DNA from: JBDTDV01 sp039922875
GTDB lineage: Bacteria > Actinomycetota > Actinomycetes > Actinomycetales > Microbacteriaceae
Assembly (NCBI GenBank): GCA_039922875.1
Contig: JBDTDV010000020.1
Location: 1 to 51,659 of the forward strand
DNA: 51,659 bases
Direction: 5' to 3'
Shown: piece by piece, positions 40,362 through 50,070 of the stretch
Layout: each line of letters starts with the position of its first letter
How positions within the stretch are numbered: position 1 is the first letter of the stretch
Program-made: the position numbers and the translations under genes
Notes under the pieces: model-generated
Seen by the model: the letters and a program-made list of their open reading frames with translations, nothing else
Told to the model about the DNA's origin: nothing
The model's database searches: none

Positions 40362-41459
40362 ATGCCCGCCCGCCATGCGTCGGCGCCCGCCGACCCCAGC
40401 GAAGGTTCGCCCATGGTCATCGGGCATCGCGGTGCACCCGGATACCGGCCGGAACACACCAGCGCGGGCTACGAACTGGCCTTCGCGCAAGGCGCCGACG
40501 CGGTCGAACCGGACGTCGTCGCGACTCGGGACGGGGTGCTGGTGCTACGGCACGAGAACGAGATCTCCGGCACGACGGATGTCGCGGCGCACCGCGAGTT
40601 CGCCGGGCGCCGAGCCACCAAATTGATCGACGGCGTCGAAACCACCGGCTGGTTCACCGAGGACTTCACCTGGGCGGAGCTGAGCACCTTGCGCGCCCGA
40701 GAACGACTCGGCGCGTTGCGCCCGGAGAGCGCGCGCTTCGACGGCCGGTTCCCACTTATGCGCCTGAGCGAGCTGTTCACCCTGATCGACCGGGCCACCG
40801 ATGCCGCAGGCCGGGCGCTGGCAATGGTCGCTGAGATCAAGCATCCGACCTACTTCTCCTCCGTCGGGCTGCCCCTGGACGAGTTGTTCGCCGCAGAGGT
40901 CTTCGCCGCGGGCTGGAAGCTCGGGGAGGGGCGCCTGATCCTGGAGTCGTTCGAGGCGACGGTACTGGCTGAACTTCACGATCGGGGCGTCACCGGGAAG
41001 CGAATTCACTTGATCGAGGATTCCGGCGCACCGTTCGATCAGGTCGCTGCGCTCGGAGAACGGGCGCACGACTACGCGGAGTCCGTCAGTGACGCCGGAC
41101 TGAGGGTTGGCGCCGCCGCTACCGGCCGCGACCACCTTGACGGGATCAGCGTCAAGAAGTCGCTGATTCTGCCCTCAGACGCCGGTGCTGATCCGGAGCA
41201 GGACTCGGCCGGGCCACAGGCATCCGACCTCGTCCGGCGTGCCCACGAGGTGGGGCTGGAGGTGTACTGCTGGACGCTGCGTCCGGAGAACCGCTTCCTG
41301 ACCGGCGCGTTCCGTGGCCCAGGAGACGATAACGCTTTCGGCCACTGGCGCCGGGAGTTCGAGGTGATCATGCGCACCGGAGTCGACGGCGTGTTCGCCG
41401 ATCAACCTGATCTTGCCGTCGCCGCCCGTGGGCCATCGAAGGTCGGCGGCTGCGCCTAG
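40362..41459 (+). CDS. Glycerophosphodiester phosphodiesterase
   Basis: 365 residues. The GDPD barrel opens with IGHRGAPGYRPEHTSAGYE near residue 24, and VEPDVVATRDGVLVLRHE gives the catalytic His and metal-binding acidic residues. The C-terminal part ends with the GVDGVFADQPDLA strand. No signal peptide: likely cytoplasmic. It hydrolyses glycerophosphodiesters to glycerol-3-phosphate and an alcohol, which would feed GlpD. Members of this size with an insert near residue 100 are common in actinobacteria. The pcrA gene begins 13 bp downstream. Confidence 0.9.
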   Translation: MPARHASAPADPSEGSPMVIGHRGAPGYRPEHTSAGYELAFAQGADAVEPDVVATRDGVLVLRHENEISGTTDVAAHREFAGRRATKLIDGVETTGWFTEDFTWAELSTLRARERLGALRPESARFDGRFPLMRLSELFTLIDRATDAAGRALAMVAEIKHPTYFSSVGLPLDELFAAEVFAAGWKLGEGRLILESFEATVLAELHDRGVTGKRIHLIEDSGAPFDQVAALGERAHDYAESVSDAGLRVGAAATGRDHLDGISVKKSLILPSDAGADPEQDSAGPQASDLVRRAHEVGLEVYCWTLRPENRFLTGAFRGPGDDNAFGHWRREFEVIMRTGVDGVFADQPDLAVAARGPSKVGGCA

Positions 41460-41472
41460 ACTCGAAACCGAA

Positions 41473-43965
41473 ATGACCTACCCGCGTGTTCCCGACCAGC
41501 ACTCCGCAGCGCCAGTGGTTCTGCAGCCCGTGATCGTGTCGGGCCACGACTCCGCTCGCGGCTCAGGATCGGCACTGCTCGATGGCCTGAACCCGGAACA
41601 ACTGGAGGCGGTGCAGTACCGCGGCCAGGCGCTGTTGATCGTCGCCGGCGCCGGGTCGGGCAAGACCCGGGTGCTCACCCACCGCATTGCCAGTCTGATC
41701 CAGTCCCGGGAGGCCTGGCCGAGCCAGATCCTCGCGATCACCTTCACGAACAAGGCGGCAGCCGAGATGCGAGAGCGGGTTCAGGCGCTGCTGGGTGGCG
41801 CTGCGGAAGGGATGTGGATCTCGACCTTCCACTCGGCGTGCGTACGCATCCTCCGCCGCGAGGCAGAGAACTTCGGCTTCACCAAGAACTTCACCATCTA
41901 CGACTCCGGGGACACCAGGGCGCTGATCAAGCGCATCCTGAAGCAGCTGGAGGCCGACAGCTTCGGATTCACCCCGGCCAACGTGTCCGCGAGGATCTCC
42001 AAGCTCAAGAATGAACTGGCCGACGTCGACAGCTACGCCAGGAACGCCAATCTCTCCGACCCGGCCGAGGCGGTGTTCGTGTCGATTTTCCGGGAATACA
42101 CCCGCACGCTGGCGGCTGCGAACGCATTCGATTTCGATGACCTGCTCGGGCAGACGGTCTTTCTATTCAGGGCGTTCCCGCACGTGGCAGCCAAGTACCA
42201 GCGCCGATTTCGGCACATCCTGGTCGACGAGTACCAGGACACCAACCATGCCCAGTACTCCTTGATCCGCGAACTGACCCGCCCGGTGGAGACCGACCTG
42301 GTCAACAGCCTCGCCACCGCGGGCGACCACGTCAGCTCGCTTCGGGCATCAGACGGCACCATACCGGGCGCCTCGCTCACCGTGGTCGGTGACTCGGATC
42401 AGTCGATTTATGCGTTCCGTGGAGCCGACATCCGCAATATCTCCGAGTTTGAACGCGACTTCCCGGGCGCCAAGGTGGTGCTCCTGGAGCAGAACTACCG
42501 GTCGACGCAGAACATTCTCACCGCCGCGAACGCCGTGATCGCCAACAACTTCGACCGCAAGGACAAGAAGCTTTGGACGGCGGTCGGCGACGGCGAGAAG
42601 ATCACCGGCTTCACCGGGTATTCCGGGCACGACGAGGCCCAGTTCGTGGCCGACGAGATCGAGAAGCTGCACGCGTCGGGGACCGCCTATAAAGACATCG
42701 CGGTGTTCTACCGCACCAATGCGCAGACCAGAGCGCTGGAAGAGATTTTCATTCGCTCCGCGTTGCCGTACCGCGTGCTGGGCGGCACCAAGTTCTATGA
42801 GCGCGCCGAGATCAAGGATGTTCTCGCCTACCTGATCGCCGTGGCGAACCCGGTCGACGCGCTCGCGTTGCGTCGGATCCTGAACACCCCGAAACGCGGC
42901 ATCGGCCAGGTCACCGAAACCCAGCTCGCCCGGTTCGCCGAGGACAATCAGGTCAGCTACCGTCAGGCGATGCGCGACGCCGCGTCGCTGGGGCTGGGCA
43001 ACAAGGTGACCGGCGCGATCGTGCGGTTGGCTGGAATCCTCGATGAAGCGGCGGTGAAGATCGATCCGGATGCCCCCGGCGGGCCGGAGCCGATCAGCGA
43101 CGTGCTGACCTTCTTGCTGGAACAAAGCGGCTACCTCGACTCGCTGCGGGCCAGCCGTGACCCGCAAGACGAGGCGAGGGCGGAGAACGTCGAGGAGCTC
43201 GTCGCCGTCACCAAGGAGTTCGCCAGGAACAATCCCGATGGCCAACTCGTCGACTTCTTGACCGAGGTTTCGTTGGTGGCCGCCGCCGACGAACTGGACG
43301 ACTCCAGCGGGACCGTGTCGCTGATGACGCTGCACACGGCCAAGGGGCTCGAGTACGATGCGGTGTTCGTGACCGGGGTAGAGGAGGATCTGCTCCCGCA
43401 TCGCATGTCGGCTGGGGAGCCGGGCGGCCCAGCCGAGGAGCGCCGGTTGTTCTACGTGGGGATCACCCGGGCCAAGAAGCGGTTGTACCTGTCATTGGCG
43501 ATGACCCGGGCGCAGTACGGGGAGACGGCGGTGGCAATGCCGAGCCGGTATCTGCAAGAGATTCCCGCCGAGCTGATCGACTGGGTGCAGTCGCCCGGAA
43601 TGGCCACCAGCCGGGGCGGTACCCAGTCGCGCGCGCTGAACGGCCGGCACGGTGGTGGTGGCCGCTGGTCCTCGACGGGGCGTGGTCCGGCCCCTGAACG
43701 TGCCGAAGGGCATCCGCAGCGCAACGGCTGGGGCTCGGCCGCGGCAAAGCCGAAGGCCCAGTGGCCCAATCGGATCACCGCGCAGGTACGTGACAACGGC
43801 GACCTGGAACTCGCCGCCGGGGACCGGATTCGACACGTCGACTTCGGCGACGGCGTGGTCAATCAGGTCACCGGTATCGGCACGAAGCGAGTCGCTCACG
43901 TGCAGTTCGAAAAGGCCGGGTCGAAGAAGCTCCTGATCAAGATCGCTCCGATCGAGAAGCTTTAG
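41473..43965 (+). CDS. pcrA: ATP-dependent DNA helicase PcrA/UvrD (SF1A)
   Basis: 830 residues. SF1 motifs are all present in order: AGAGSGKTRVLTHRI (I), TFTNKAAAEMRERV (Ia), VDEYQDTNHAQY (II), VVGDSDQSIYAFRGA (III), QNYRSTQNILTAAN (IV), TLHTAKGLEYDAVFV (V) and VGITRAKKRLYLSLAMTRA (VI). A Gly/Arg-rich linker and a C-terminal tudor-like domain (DFGDGVVNQVTGIGTKRVAHVQF) follow, as in PcrA bound to RNA polymerase. It works in nucleotide excision repair, replication restart and conflict resolution. ATG 41473 gives the normal N-terminus; the frame is open 20 codons upstream inside the previous gene. Confidence 0.95.
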   Translation: MTYPRVPDQHSAAPVVLQPVIVSGHDSARGSGSALLDGLNPEQLEAVQYRGQALLIVAGAGSGKTRVLTHRIASLIQSREAWPSQILAITFTNKAAAEMRERVQALLGGAAEGMWISTFHSACVRILRREAENFGFTKNFTIYDSGDTRALIKRILKQLEADSFGFTPANVSARISKLKNELADVDSYARNANLSDPAEAVFVSIFREYTRTLAAANAFDFDDLLGQTVFLFRAFPHVAAKYQRRFRHILVDEYQDTNHAQYSLIRELTRPVETDLVNSLATAGDHVSSLRASDGTIPGASLTVVGDSDQSIYAFRGADIRNISEFERDFPGAKVVLLEQNYRSTQNILTAANAVIANNFDRKDKKLWTAVGDGEKITGFTGYSGHDEAQFVADEIEKLHASGTAYKDIAVFYRTNAQTRALEEIFIRSALPYRVLGGTKFYERAEIKDVLAYLIAVANPVDALALRRILNTPKRGIGQVTETQLARFAEDNQVSYRQAMRDAASLGLGNKVTGAIVRLAGILDEAAVKIDPDAPGGPEPISDVLTFLLEQSGYLDSLRASRDPQDEARAENVEELVAVTKEFARNNPDGQLVDFLTEVSLVAAADELDDSSGTVSLMTLHTAKGLEYDAVFVTGVEEDLLPHRMSAGEPGGPAEERRLFYVGITRAKKRLYLSLAMTRAQYGETAVAMPSRYLQEIPAELIDWVQSPGMATSRGGTQSRALNGRHGGGGRWSSTGRGPAPERAEGHPQRNGWGSAAAKPKAQWPNRITAQVRDNGDLELAAGDRIRHVDFGDGVVNQVTGIGTKRVAHVQFEKAGSKKLLIKIAPIEKL

Positions 43966-44025
43966 CGCGGCGAATCCGGAACCAACGCCTTCCCAGGTAA
44001 CGCAACTGTAGGTAGCGTGAAAGGT

Positions 44026-44184
44026 ATGACATCACTTGCGGTAATACTCATCATTATCGGGTTGATCGGCCTGTTCTTCGGACTCTTCGTCAAAGTCGTG
44101 TCGTGGCTGCTGTGGATTGGCATCATCCTGCTGATCATCGGCATCATTGTGTGGCTGCTCAAGTTCATCCGACGAAACGCATAA
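44026..44184 (+). CDS. Small hydrophobic membrane protein
   Basis: A 52-residue protein with two hydrophobic segments separated by FVKVVSWLLW and ending in a basic FIRRNA tail. GAAAGG lies just before the ATG. It looks like one of the small two-helix membrane proteins often annotated as lmo0937-like or DUF-type. It lies in the 250-bp gap between pcrA and the convergent transporter gene. Function unknown. Confidence 0.6.
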   Translation: MTSLAVILIIIGLIGLFFGLFVKVVSWLLWIGIILLIIGIIVWLLKFIRRNA

Positions 44185-44215
44185 CGGCGGCATCCGGTTA
44201 CCGAAGGTTCGCCTC

Positions 44216-44938
44216 TTAGAGGACTCCGACGGTCCCCAACCAGTTTCCGATCGCGAACGTGGCGGCTAATGCCAGCGCGCCGCCGATCAGCACTCGCACA
44301 GACGCGCGCAGCTTGGAACTGCCGCCGATCTGAGCGGAAATTGTTCCGGTGATCGCCAGCGCGAGCAGCACGGCGACGAAGGTCACCGGCACCCGCCACG
44401 GCGCGGGCGGGAGCAGGATGGCCAGCATCGGCAGAATCGCCCCGACCGTGAACGCAAACGCCGAGGCGAACGCGGCATGCCATGGGCTGACCACATCGTC
44501 CGCATCGATGTTGAGTTCGGCGGAGAGGTGCGCCGAGAGCGCATCATGCTCGGTGAGTTCCTTTGCGACGGCACTGGCCGTCCCGTCGCTGAGCCCGCGC
44601 GACCGGTAGATTGCCGTCAATTCGGCCAATTCCTCTTCGGGCATGTTGGTTAATTCCCATTTTTCCTTCGCGATCAGGGCCCGTTCGCTGTCGCGCTGGC
44701 TGCTCACCGAGACATATTCCCCAAGTGCCATAGAAACCGCTCCACCTACCAGACCTGCCAGACCTGCGGTGAGGATCGGACCGGACTCTAACGTGGCGCC
44801 GGCAACGCCGACCACGATCGCCGCGACGGAGACGATTCCGTCATTGGCCCCCAACACCCCGGCCCGCAACCAATTCAGTCGGCCGGCCAGACCGCCGATG
44901 TGCGGTTCGTCCCGGTGCTGGTCTGCTGTATTTGTCAT
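44216..44938 (-). CDS. VIT1/CCC1 family metal transporter
   Basis: 240 residues with five hydrophobic segments, two in the N-terminal part and three in the C-terminal part. The N-terminal LRAGVLGANDGIVSVAAIVVGVAGA is the VIT1/CCC1 hallmark, followed by SMALGEYVSVSSQRDSE and a long acidic cytoplasmic metal-binding helix rich in Glu and His. Homologues move Fe2+ or Mn2+ out of the cytoplasm. ATG 44938 gives the family start; the frame stays open 89 codons upstream without homology. It is convergent with the 52-residue gene. Confidence 0.9.
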   Translation of the reverse strand: MTNTADQHRDEPHIGGLAGRLNWLRAGVLGANDGIVSVAAIVVGVAGATLESGPILTAGLAGLVGGAVSMALGEYVSVSSQRDSERALIAKEKWELTNMPEEELAELTAIYRSRGLSDGTASAVAKELTEHDALSAHLSAELNIDADDVVSPWHAAFASAFAFTVGAILPMLAILLPPAPWRVPVTFVAVLLALAITGTISAQIGGSSKLRASVRVLIGGALALAATFAIGNWLGTVGVL

Positions 44939-44982
44939 GCTGCTACAAAACCACGTCCGCGAGTCGACAGCCATCACCAAAG

Positions 44983-45867
44983 TCAGTGTGTGTCGCGCGG
45001 GGTGAGGTCTCCAAGCAGGCGGTCGCGCAGTCGATGCCGCAGCCGAGCCGGCAGCTGGGGGTAGGTGGCCGCAAACACGCGCATCCACCGGTCGAAGCGC
45101 CGCTGTAAGCGGTCGTTCCAATTCATCCCGTACGCTAGGCGCAACCGAGCCGGCAGCAGCCCCGCAGTGAGCAGGCGACCCAGCGGCATCACCGCGCGCA
45201 GCCACGCCGGTGCTGCCGTCGGGAACAACAGATCGCGCGCCACTCTCCGGGCCGCTTCATCGACCTCGAGCCGGCGCAGTGCGTCATCCCAGTAGTCCCG
45301 GAACGCTGCCCGATCCTTCGGCCATAACTCGTCAGGCACCTGCAGGGCAGTGCCGAGCGCGGCATAGTCTTGGTAGATCAGGTCGGCGGATTCCGGGTCG
45401 AGTGTGCCGAAAACCTGCTGATACACGGCGACCGCGGAATCATAGAGGGTCGCCGCGACCCACAATTGCAACTGCGGGTCGAAGGCGCTGTACCCCGGCT
45501 GGTCCTGACCGGCATCCGCGGTCACCGGCCGATGCGCCCGATTGACGCGGCGCCGCACGATCCGGAGTTGCTCCGGGGTGCCGTACACGACCGCATAAAC
45601 ATAGGTCATGGTCGCCCGCAGACGGTCGATGGGCCGGGAGGCAAAGTCGCTGTGTTCGGCTACTCCTGCTCCGACGGCCGGATTGGCGACCTGCAACAAG
45701 ATGGCTCGGCCGCCAGCGGCCAGCAGAACCGCCTCCGCACCGATGTCCGGTAGCCCGAGAACCCGCGGGCCGAAGACGCTGAGATCAAGCGCGGTGCGGT
45801 CGTCGGTGGCGGAGTCGGGACGGACCGGGCGGATGCTGCGGGCTCGTCTGCGAAAGGAACGCACCAT
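44983..45867 (-). CDS. Oxygenase MpaB-family (DUF2236) protein
   Basis: 294 residues of the DUF2236/MpaB family. The core is AILLQVANPAVGAGVAEHSDF, followed by RATMTYVYAVVYGTPEQLRIVRRRVNRAH and LWVAATLYDSAVAVYQQVFG. Some relatives are haem-b oxygenases such as latex-clearing protein; conserved His and Arg that could bind haem are present, but activity is not assured. ATG 45867 is preferred over a GTG further upstream at 45975, which would add 36 low-complexity residues. It is divergent from sucC. Confidence 0.83.
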   Translation of the reverse strand: MVRSFRRRARSIRPVRPDSATDDRTALDLSVFGPRVLGLPDIGAEAVLLAAGGRAILLQVANPAVGAGVAEHSDFASRPIDRLRATMTYVYAVVYGTPEQLRIVRRRVNRAHRPVTADAGQDQPGYSAFDPQLQLWVAATLYDSAVAVYQQVFGTLDPESADLIYQDYAALGTALQVPDELWPKDRAAFRDYWDDALRRLEVDEAARRVARDLLFPTAAPAWLRAVMPLGRLLTAGLLPARLRLAYGMNWNDRLQRRFDRWMRVFAATYPQLPARLRHRLRDRLLGDLTPRDTH

Positions 45868-45995
45868 GGCGCCACTGTACGTCTCGTCCTGGGGAGGACG
45901 CCGAGCGGCGCCGGGATGCCGGGCGTGTCGGGACACCGCCCCCGGACGAGATAGAGTTCTTGGTGGCGAAACCAAGACCAGCGGATAGGAAAAGC

Positions 45996-47159
45996 GTGGA
46001 TCTGTACGAGTACCAGGCCAGAGACCTTTTTGAACATTACGGTGTCCCGGTACTCCCGGGAATCGTTGCGGATACTCCTGAGGAGGTGCGCGCGGCGGCC
46101 GAGAAGCTCGGCGGCGTGGTCGTCGTCAAGGCCCAGGTGAAGGTCGGCGGTCGTGGCAAGGCCGGCGGCGTCAAGGTCGCCAAGACTCCTGATGACGCGG
46201 AGGCTGCCGCCAAGGACATCCTCGGCATGGACATCAAGGGCCACACGGTCAAACGGGTCATGGTTGCCGGCGGCGCGCGCATCGCCCGCGAGTTCTACTT
46301 CTCGGTGCTGCTGGACCGAGCCAACCGCAGCTACCTGTCCCTGGCAAGCGTCGAGGGCGGTGTCGAGATCGAGGTCCTCGCCGTCGAACGCCCGGAGGCA
46401 CTGGCGCGCGTCGAGGTCGACCCGCTCACCGGGATCGATGAGGCCAAAGCGGCCGAGATCGCCACCGCCGCGGGGTTCCCCGCCGAGCTGGTCGGCAAGG
46501 TCGCCCCGGTGATCGCAAAACTGTACGAGGTGTACAAGGGAGAGGATGCCACCCTCGTCGAGGTCAACCCGCTGGTGCTGACCGAAGAGGGCGAGGTGAT
46601 CGCCCTGGATGGCAAGGTGTCTCTGGACGCGAACGCAGCCTTCCGGCATGCTGGGCACGCGGAGCTCGAGGATGCGTCCGCCTCAGACCCGCTGGAGGCC
46701 AAGGCCAAGGCGTCCAGCTTGAACTACGTGAAGCTCGACGGCGAAGTCGGGGTGATCGGCAACGGGGCGGGACTGGTCATGTCCACGCTGGACGTTGTGG
46801 CCTATTCGGGCGAGAAGTACGGCGGGGTGAAGCCGGCAAACTTCCTGGACATCGGCGGCGGGGCATCGGCCGGCGTAATGGCCGCGGGGCTCGATGTGAT
46901 CCTCGGCGATGCGCAGGTCAAGAGCGTGTTCGTGAACGTCTTCGGCGGGATCACCGCCTGCGACGCCGTGGCGAATGGAATCGTCTCGGCACTGGAAATT
47001 CTCGGCGCCGCGGCGAGCAAGCCGCTGGTGGTGCGCTTGGACGGCAACAACGTCGAGGAGGGCCGCCGGATTCTGGCGCACGCCGCGCATCCGCTGGTCA
47101 CCATTGCCAACACCATGGACGAGGGCGCCGATAAGGCCGCCGAACTGGCTTCGAAGTAA
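45996..47159 (+). CDS. sucC: Succinyl-CoA synthetase beta subunit (ADP-forming)
   Basis: 387 residues: an N-terminal ATP-grasp domain (MDLYEYQARDLFEHYGVPV, then VVKAQVKVGGRGKAGGVKVA near 45) and a C-terminal CoA-ligase domain. VEVNPLVLTEEGEVIALDGKV near 195 carries metal-binding residues. With SucD it interconverts succinyl-CoA and succinate with substrate-level phosphorylation in the citric acid cycle. GTG 45996 with AGGA upstream is the family start. sucD follows after 12 bp. Confidence 0.96.
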   Translation: MDLYEYQARDLFEHYGVPVLPGIVADTPEEVRAAAEKLGGVVVVKAQVKVGGRGKAGGVKVAKTPDDAEAAAKDILGMDIKGHTVKRVMVAGGARIAREFYFSVLLDRANRSYLSLASVEGGVEIEVLAVERPEALARVEVDPLTGIDEAKAAEIATAAGFPAELVGKVAPVIAKLYEVYKGEDATLVEVNPLVLTEEGEVIALDGKVSLDANAAFRHAGHAELEDASASDPLEAKAKASSLNYVKLDGEVGVIGNGAGLVMSTLDVVAYSGEKYGGVKPANFLDIGGGASAGVMAAGLDVILGDAQVKSVFVNVFGGITACDAVANGIVSALEILGAAASKPLVVRLDGNNVEEGRRILAHAAHPLVTIANTMDEGADKAAELASK

Positions 47160-47171
47160 GGGACGCGGAAC

Positions 47172-48059
47172 ATGTCAATCTTCCTGAACAAGGATTCTAA
47201 AGTCATCGTCCAGGGCATCACCGGCGGCGAGGGCACCAAGCACACCGCCCTGATGCTGAAGGCGGGCACCAAGGTGGTCGGCGGGGTCAACGCCCGCAAG
47301 GCTGGTACCACCGTGACTCACGGGGACGTCGAGCTACCGGTGTTCGGCACCGTCGTTGAGGCGATTGAGAAGACCGGCGCCGACGTGTCGGTGATCTTCG
47401 TTCCGCCGAAATTCACCAAGGATGCCGTGATCGAGGCGATCGATGCCGGAATCCCGCTGCTGGTGATCATCACCGAGGGCGTGCCGGTGCAGGACTCGGC
47501 CGAATTCTGGGCCTATGCACAGCACAAGGGCAACAAGACCCGGATCATCGGGCCGAACTGCCCCGGCATCATCACGCCGGGAGAGGCGCTGGTCGGGATC
47601 ACCCCGGCCACCATCACCGGAGCCGGTCCGGTCGGCCTGGTCTCCAAGTCGGGAACCCTGACCTACCAGATGATGTACGAGCTGCGTGACCTCGGGTTCT
47701 CCACCGCGATCGGAATCGGCGGTGACCCGATCATCGGCACCACGCACATTGACGCCCTGGAAGCGTTCGAGGCAGACCCGGACACCAAGGCGATCGTCAT
47801 GATCGGCGAGATCGGCGGGGACGCCGAGGAGCGCGCGGCCGAGTTCATCAAGGCGCATGTCAGCAAGCCGGTGATCGGTTATGTCGCCGGGTTCACGGCG
47901 CCGGAGGGCAAGACCATGGGCCACGCCGGAGCGATCGTCTCCGGTTCGGCCGGAACCGCCCAGGCAAAGAAGGAAGCTCTCGAAGCAGCCGGGGTCAAGG
48001 TCGGCAAGACCCCGAGCGAAGCAGCCACCCTGCTCCGTGAGGCGCTCGCCGCCCTGTAA
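47172..48059 (+). CDS. sucD: Succinyl-CoA synthetase alpha subunit
   Basis: 295 residues. CoA-binding Rossmann domain with VQGITGGEGTKHTALMLKAG, then IIGPNCPGIITPGEA near 127 and the phosphohistidine site GKTMGHAGAIVSG near residue 250. Co-transcribed with sucC. FdrA (25.2 kb) is a distant relative of this subunit, useful for comparing loops. Length is normal. Confidence 0.97.
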   Translation: MSIFLNKDSKVIVQGITGGEGTKHTALMLKAGTKVVGGVNARKAGTTVTHGDVELPVFGTVVEAIEKTGADVSVIFVPPKFTKDAVIEAIDAGIPLLVIITEGVPVQDSAEFWAYAQHKGNKTRIIGPNCPGIITPGEALVGITPATITGAGPVGLVSKSGTLTYQMMYELRDLGFSTAIGIGGDPIIGTTHIDALEAFEADPDTKAIVMIGEIGGDAEERAAEFIKAHVSKPVIGYVAGFTAPEGKTMGHAGAIVSGSAGTAQAKKEALEAAGVKVGKTPSEAATLLREALAAL

Positions 48060-48200
48060 GCCTTGACCGGCGAGATCGCGCGCGTGTCAGGCTCAACAGG
48101 CGGCATTGCGTACAGTGAGCCGCGGCATCCTGTTCAGCGTGACGGCCGCGCGGCTCGTCGCCGGGTGAACGGGCGCGCGGCCGGGTAGGCTCCAGATTCG

Positions 48201-49475
48201 ATGAACCGTTCTACGACCGCGATGCTCGCCGCCCTCGAGGGGCTGATTGTGGCCGCCATCGGCATCGGGATTGCGCTGGTCCCGTTGACCGTATTATGGG
48301 CGGCGCAATACCACCTCGGCATTGACTGGTCGGTGTTCTGGCGGGCGGCGGCGGACCTCTGGCTCGCCGGCCACGGGGTCAACCTCACCGTCACACTGGA
48401 TGCGGTGACCGCTACCGGTCTCGGCCTGCCAGGCGCTGCGATCCCGTTCCAGATCACGATCGCCGCTCTCGGGCTCGGGCTGCTCGTCGCCGTGCTGGGC
48501 GTGCGTACCGGGCTGCGGGCGGCCGCCTCGGCGTATCGGCCGGTCGGAGTGCTGTCTGCCGTGCTCGGCTACGCTGCGGTGGCCACGGTCGTGACCTTCA
48601 CCGCCGGGTCCGCGGTGGTACAGCCGTCGCTCTGGCAAGGCATCCTGCTGCCAACACTCGTCTATGGGGTCGCCGTGATCCTCGGCGCGGAGGTCGGGCA
48701 GGCCAGGCTCGGCGAGGCGCCGACGGATGCCGCTAGCCGCGCCATCCGCGCCCGGTTGGCTTCGCTGAGCCCAGCCTGGCGTACCGGGCTGGCCGCCGCG
48801 CTGCGGGCAGGAACCGCGGTCACCGCCTGTGTCGTCGGGGTTTCGGCGGTGCTGGTGGCTGTTCTTCTAGTGGCCGGCTACGGCACCGTGATCGGACTTT
48901 ACGAGGGATTGCAGGCGGGCATACTCGGCGGCGCCGCTCTGACCATCGGGCAGCTCGCGTTGCTACCGAACGTGGTGGTCTGGGCGGCATCCTGGCTGAT
49001 CGGGCCGGGGTTTGCGATCGGCTCCGGCTCCTCGGTGTCGCCACTTGGTACCCAGCTCGGCCCGCTGCCGAGCCTCCCGCTGTTCGGCATCCTGCCGCAA
49101 CACTCCGCCGCAATCGGTTTCGCCGGAGTTCTGGTTCCGTTGCTCGCCGGTTTCTGGATGGCGGTCCTGACTCGATCCCGGCTCGCACCGGCGTCCCCCT
49201 CGCGGGGCGGTCTGCGCTGGCTGGCGCTGGTGGTGCTCGGGATCGGCATCGTCGCCGGAATCGAACTTGGGCTGCTGGCCTGGTGGTCTTCTGGTTCGCT
49301 TGGACCAGGCCGGCTACACGACGTCGGCCCGAATCCTTGGCTGGTCGCCGCTGTCGCGGCGATCGAGGTCACCGTCTCGGCAGCGATCGGTGTGGCGATC
49401 CGGCCCAGGGCAGCCCGGCACGGGTATCGGACCGCTTCGGAGCGGACCGAGTCGGATGCCCCGGTAAACTCGTAG
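48201..49475 (+). CDS. PerM-like (DUF6350) integral membrane protein
   Basis: 424 residues, very hydrophobic, with about ten membrane segments and small soluble loops; a charged C-terminal tail follows. The position between sucCD and purN-purH fits the PerM/DUF6350 group of actinobacteria; mycobacterial PerM supports cell division. The sequence itself has no catalytic motif. ATG 48201 gives a plausible start, with the first helix at residue 8. purN starts 1 bp after its stop, so the genes are coupled. Confidence 0.75.
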   Translation: MNRSTTAMLAALEGLIVAAIGIGIALVPLTVLWAAQYHLGIDWSVFWRAAADLWLAGHGVNLTVTLDAVTATGLGLPGAAIPFQITIAALGLGLLVAVLGVRTGLRAAASAYRPVGVLSAVLGYAAVATVVTFTAGSAVVQPSLWQGILLPTLVYGVAVILGAEVGQARLGEAPTDAASRAIRARLASLSPAWRTGLAAALRAGTAVTACVVGVSAVLVAVLLVAGYGTVIGLYEGLQAGILGGAALTIGQLALLPNVVVWAASWLIGPGFAIGSGSSVSPLGTQLGPLPSLPLFGILPQHSAAIGFAGVLVPLLAGFWMAVLTRSRLAPASPSRGGLRWLALVVLGIGIVAGIELGLLAWWSSGSLGPGRLHDVGPNPWLVAAVAAIEVTVSAAIGVAIRPRAARHGYRTASERTESDAPVNS

Positions 49476-49476
49476 G

Positions 49477-50070
49477 GTGCTGAGGCTCGTCGTTCTGATC
49501 TCCGGTGGCGGATCAAACCTGAGGGCGTTGCTGGACGCGGCCGAGGATGCCGAATACCCGGCGCGGGTGGTCGCGGTCGGCTCGGACCGGGAGGCGGATG
49601 GCCTGGCCATCGCCGAGGAGTTCGGCATTGCCACTTTCACCCTGGCGCTGTCGGCCTACCCGGATCGGGCGGCTTGGGGTGACGCCCTTCTGGAGCTGAT
49701 CCGGCAGTGGGAACCCGACCTGGTCGTGCTCAGCGGGTTCATGCGACTGCTGCCGCCACCGGTCGTCGCAGCGCTGGCCCCGAATCTGATCAACACCCAT
49801 CCGGCTTACCTGCCCGAGTTTCCCGGCGCGCATGGCGTACGCGATGCGATGACCGCCGGAGTACGGCAGACCGGAGCCAGCCTGATCGTGGTGGATGCCG
49901 GCGTCGACGCCGGCCCGATCGTCGCCCAGGAGCGCGTGCCGGTGCTGCCAGATGACACCGAAACAAGCCTGCACGAGCGGATCAAACTCGTCGAGCGTCG
50001 ACTACTCGTGCAGTCGATCCTCGATATCGCAAATGGAACTGTCGACCTAAAGGAGCTAAGCAACGGATGA
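49477..50070 (+). CDS. purN: Phosphoribosylglycinamide formyltransferase
   Basis: 197 residues. The enzyme transfers a formyl group from 10-formyl-THF to GAR in purine synthesis. Seen: VLISGGGSNLRALLDA for GAR phosphate, LSGFMRLLPP, and NTHPAYLPEFPGAHGVRDAM with catalytic Asn and His, then VDAGVDAGPIVAQERVPV. GTG 49477, 1 bp after the perM-like stop, is used. ATGA overlap couples it to purH. Confidence 0.96.
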   Translation: MLRLVVLISGGGSNLRALLDAAEDAEYPARVVAVGSDREADGLAIAEEFGIATFTLALSAYPDRAAWGDALLELIRQWEPDLVVLSGFMRLLPPPVVAALAPNLINTHPAYLPEFPGAHGVRDAMTAGVRQTGASLIVVDAGVDAGPIVAQERVPVLPDDTETSLHERIKLVERRLLVQSILDIANGTVDLKELSNG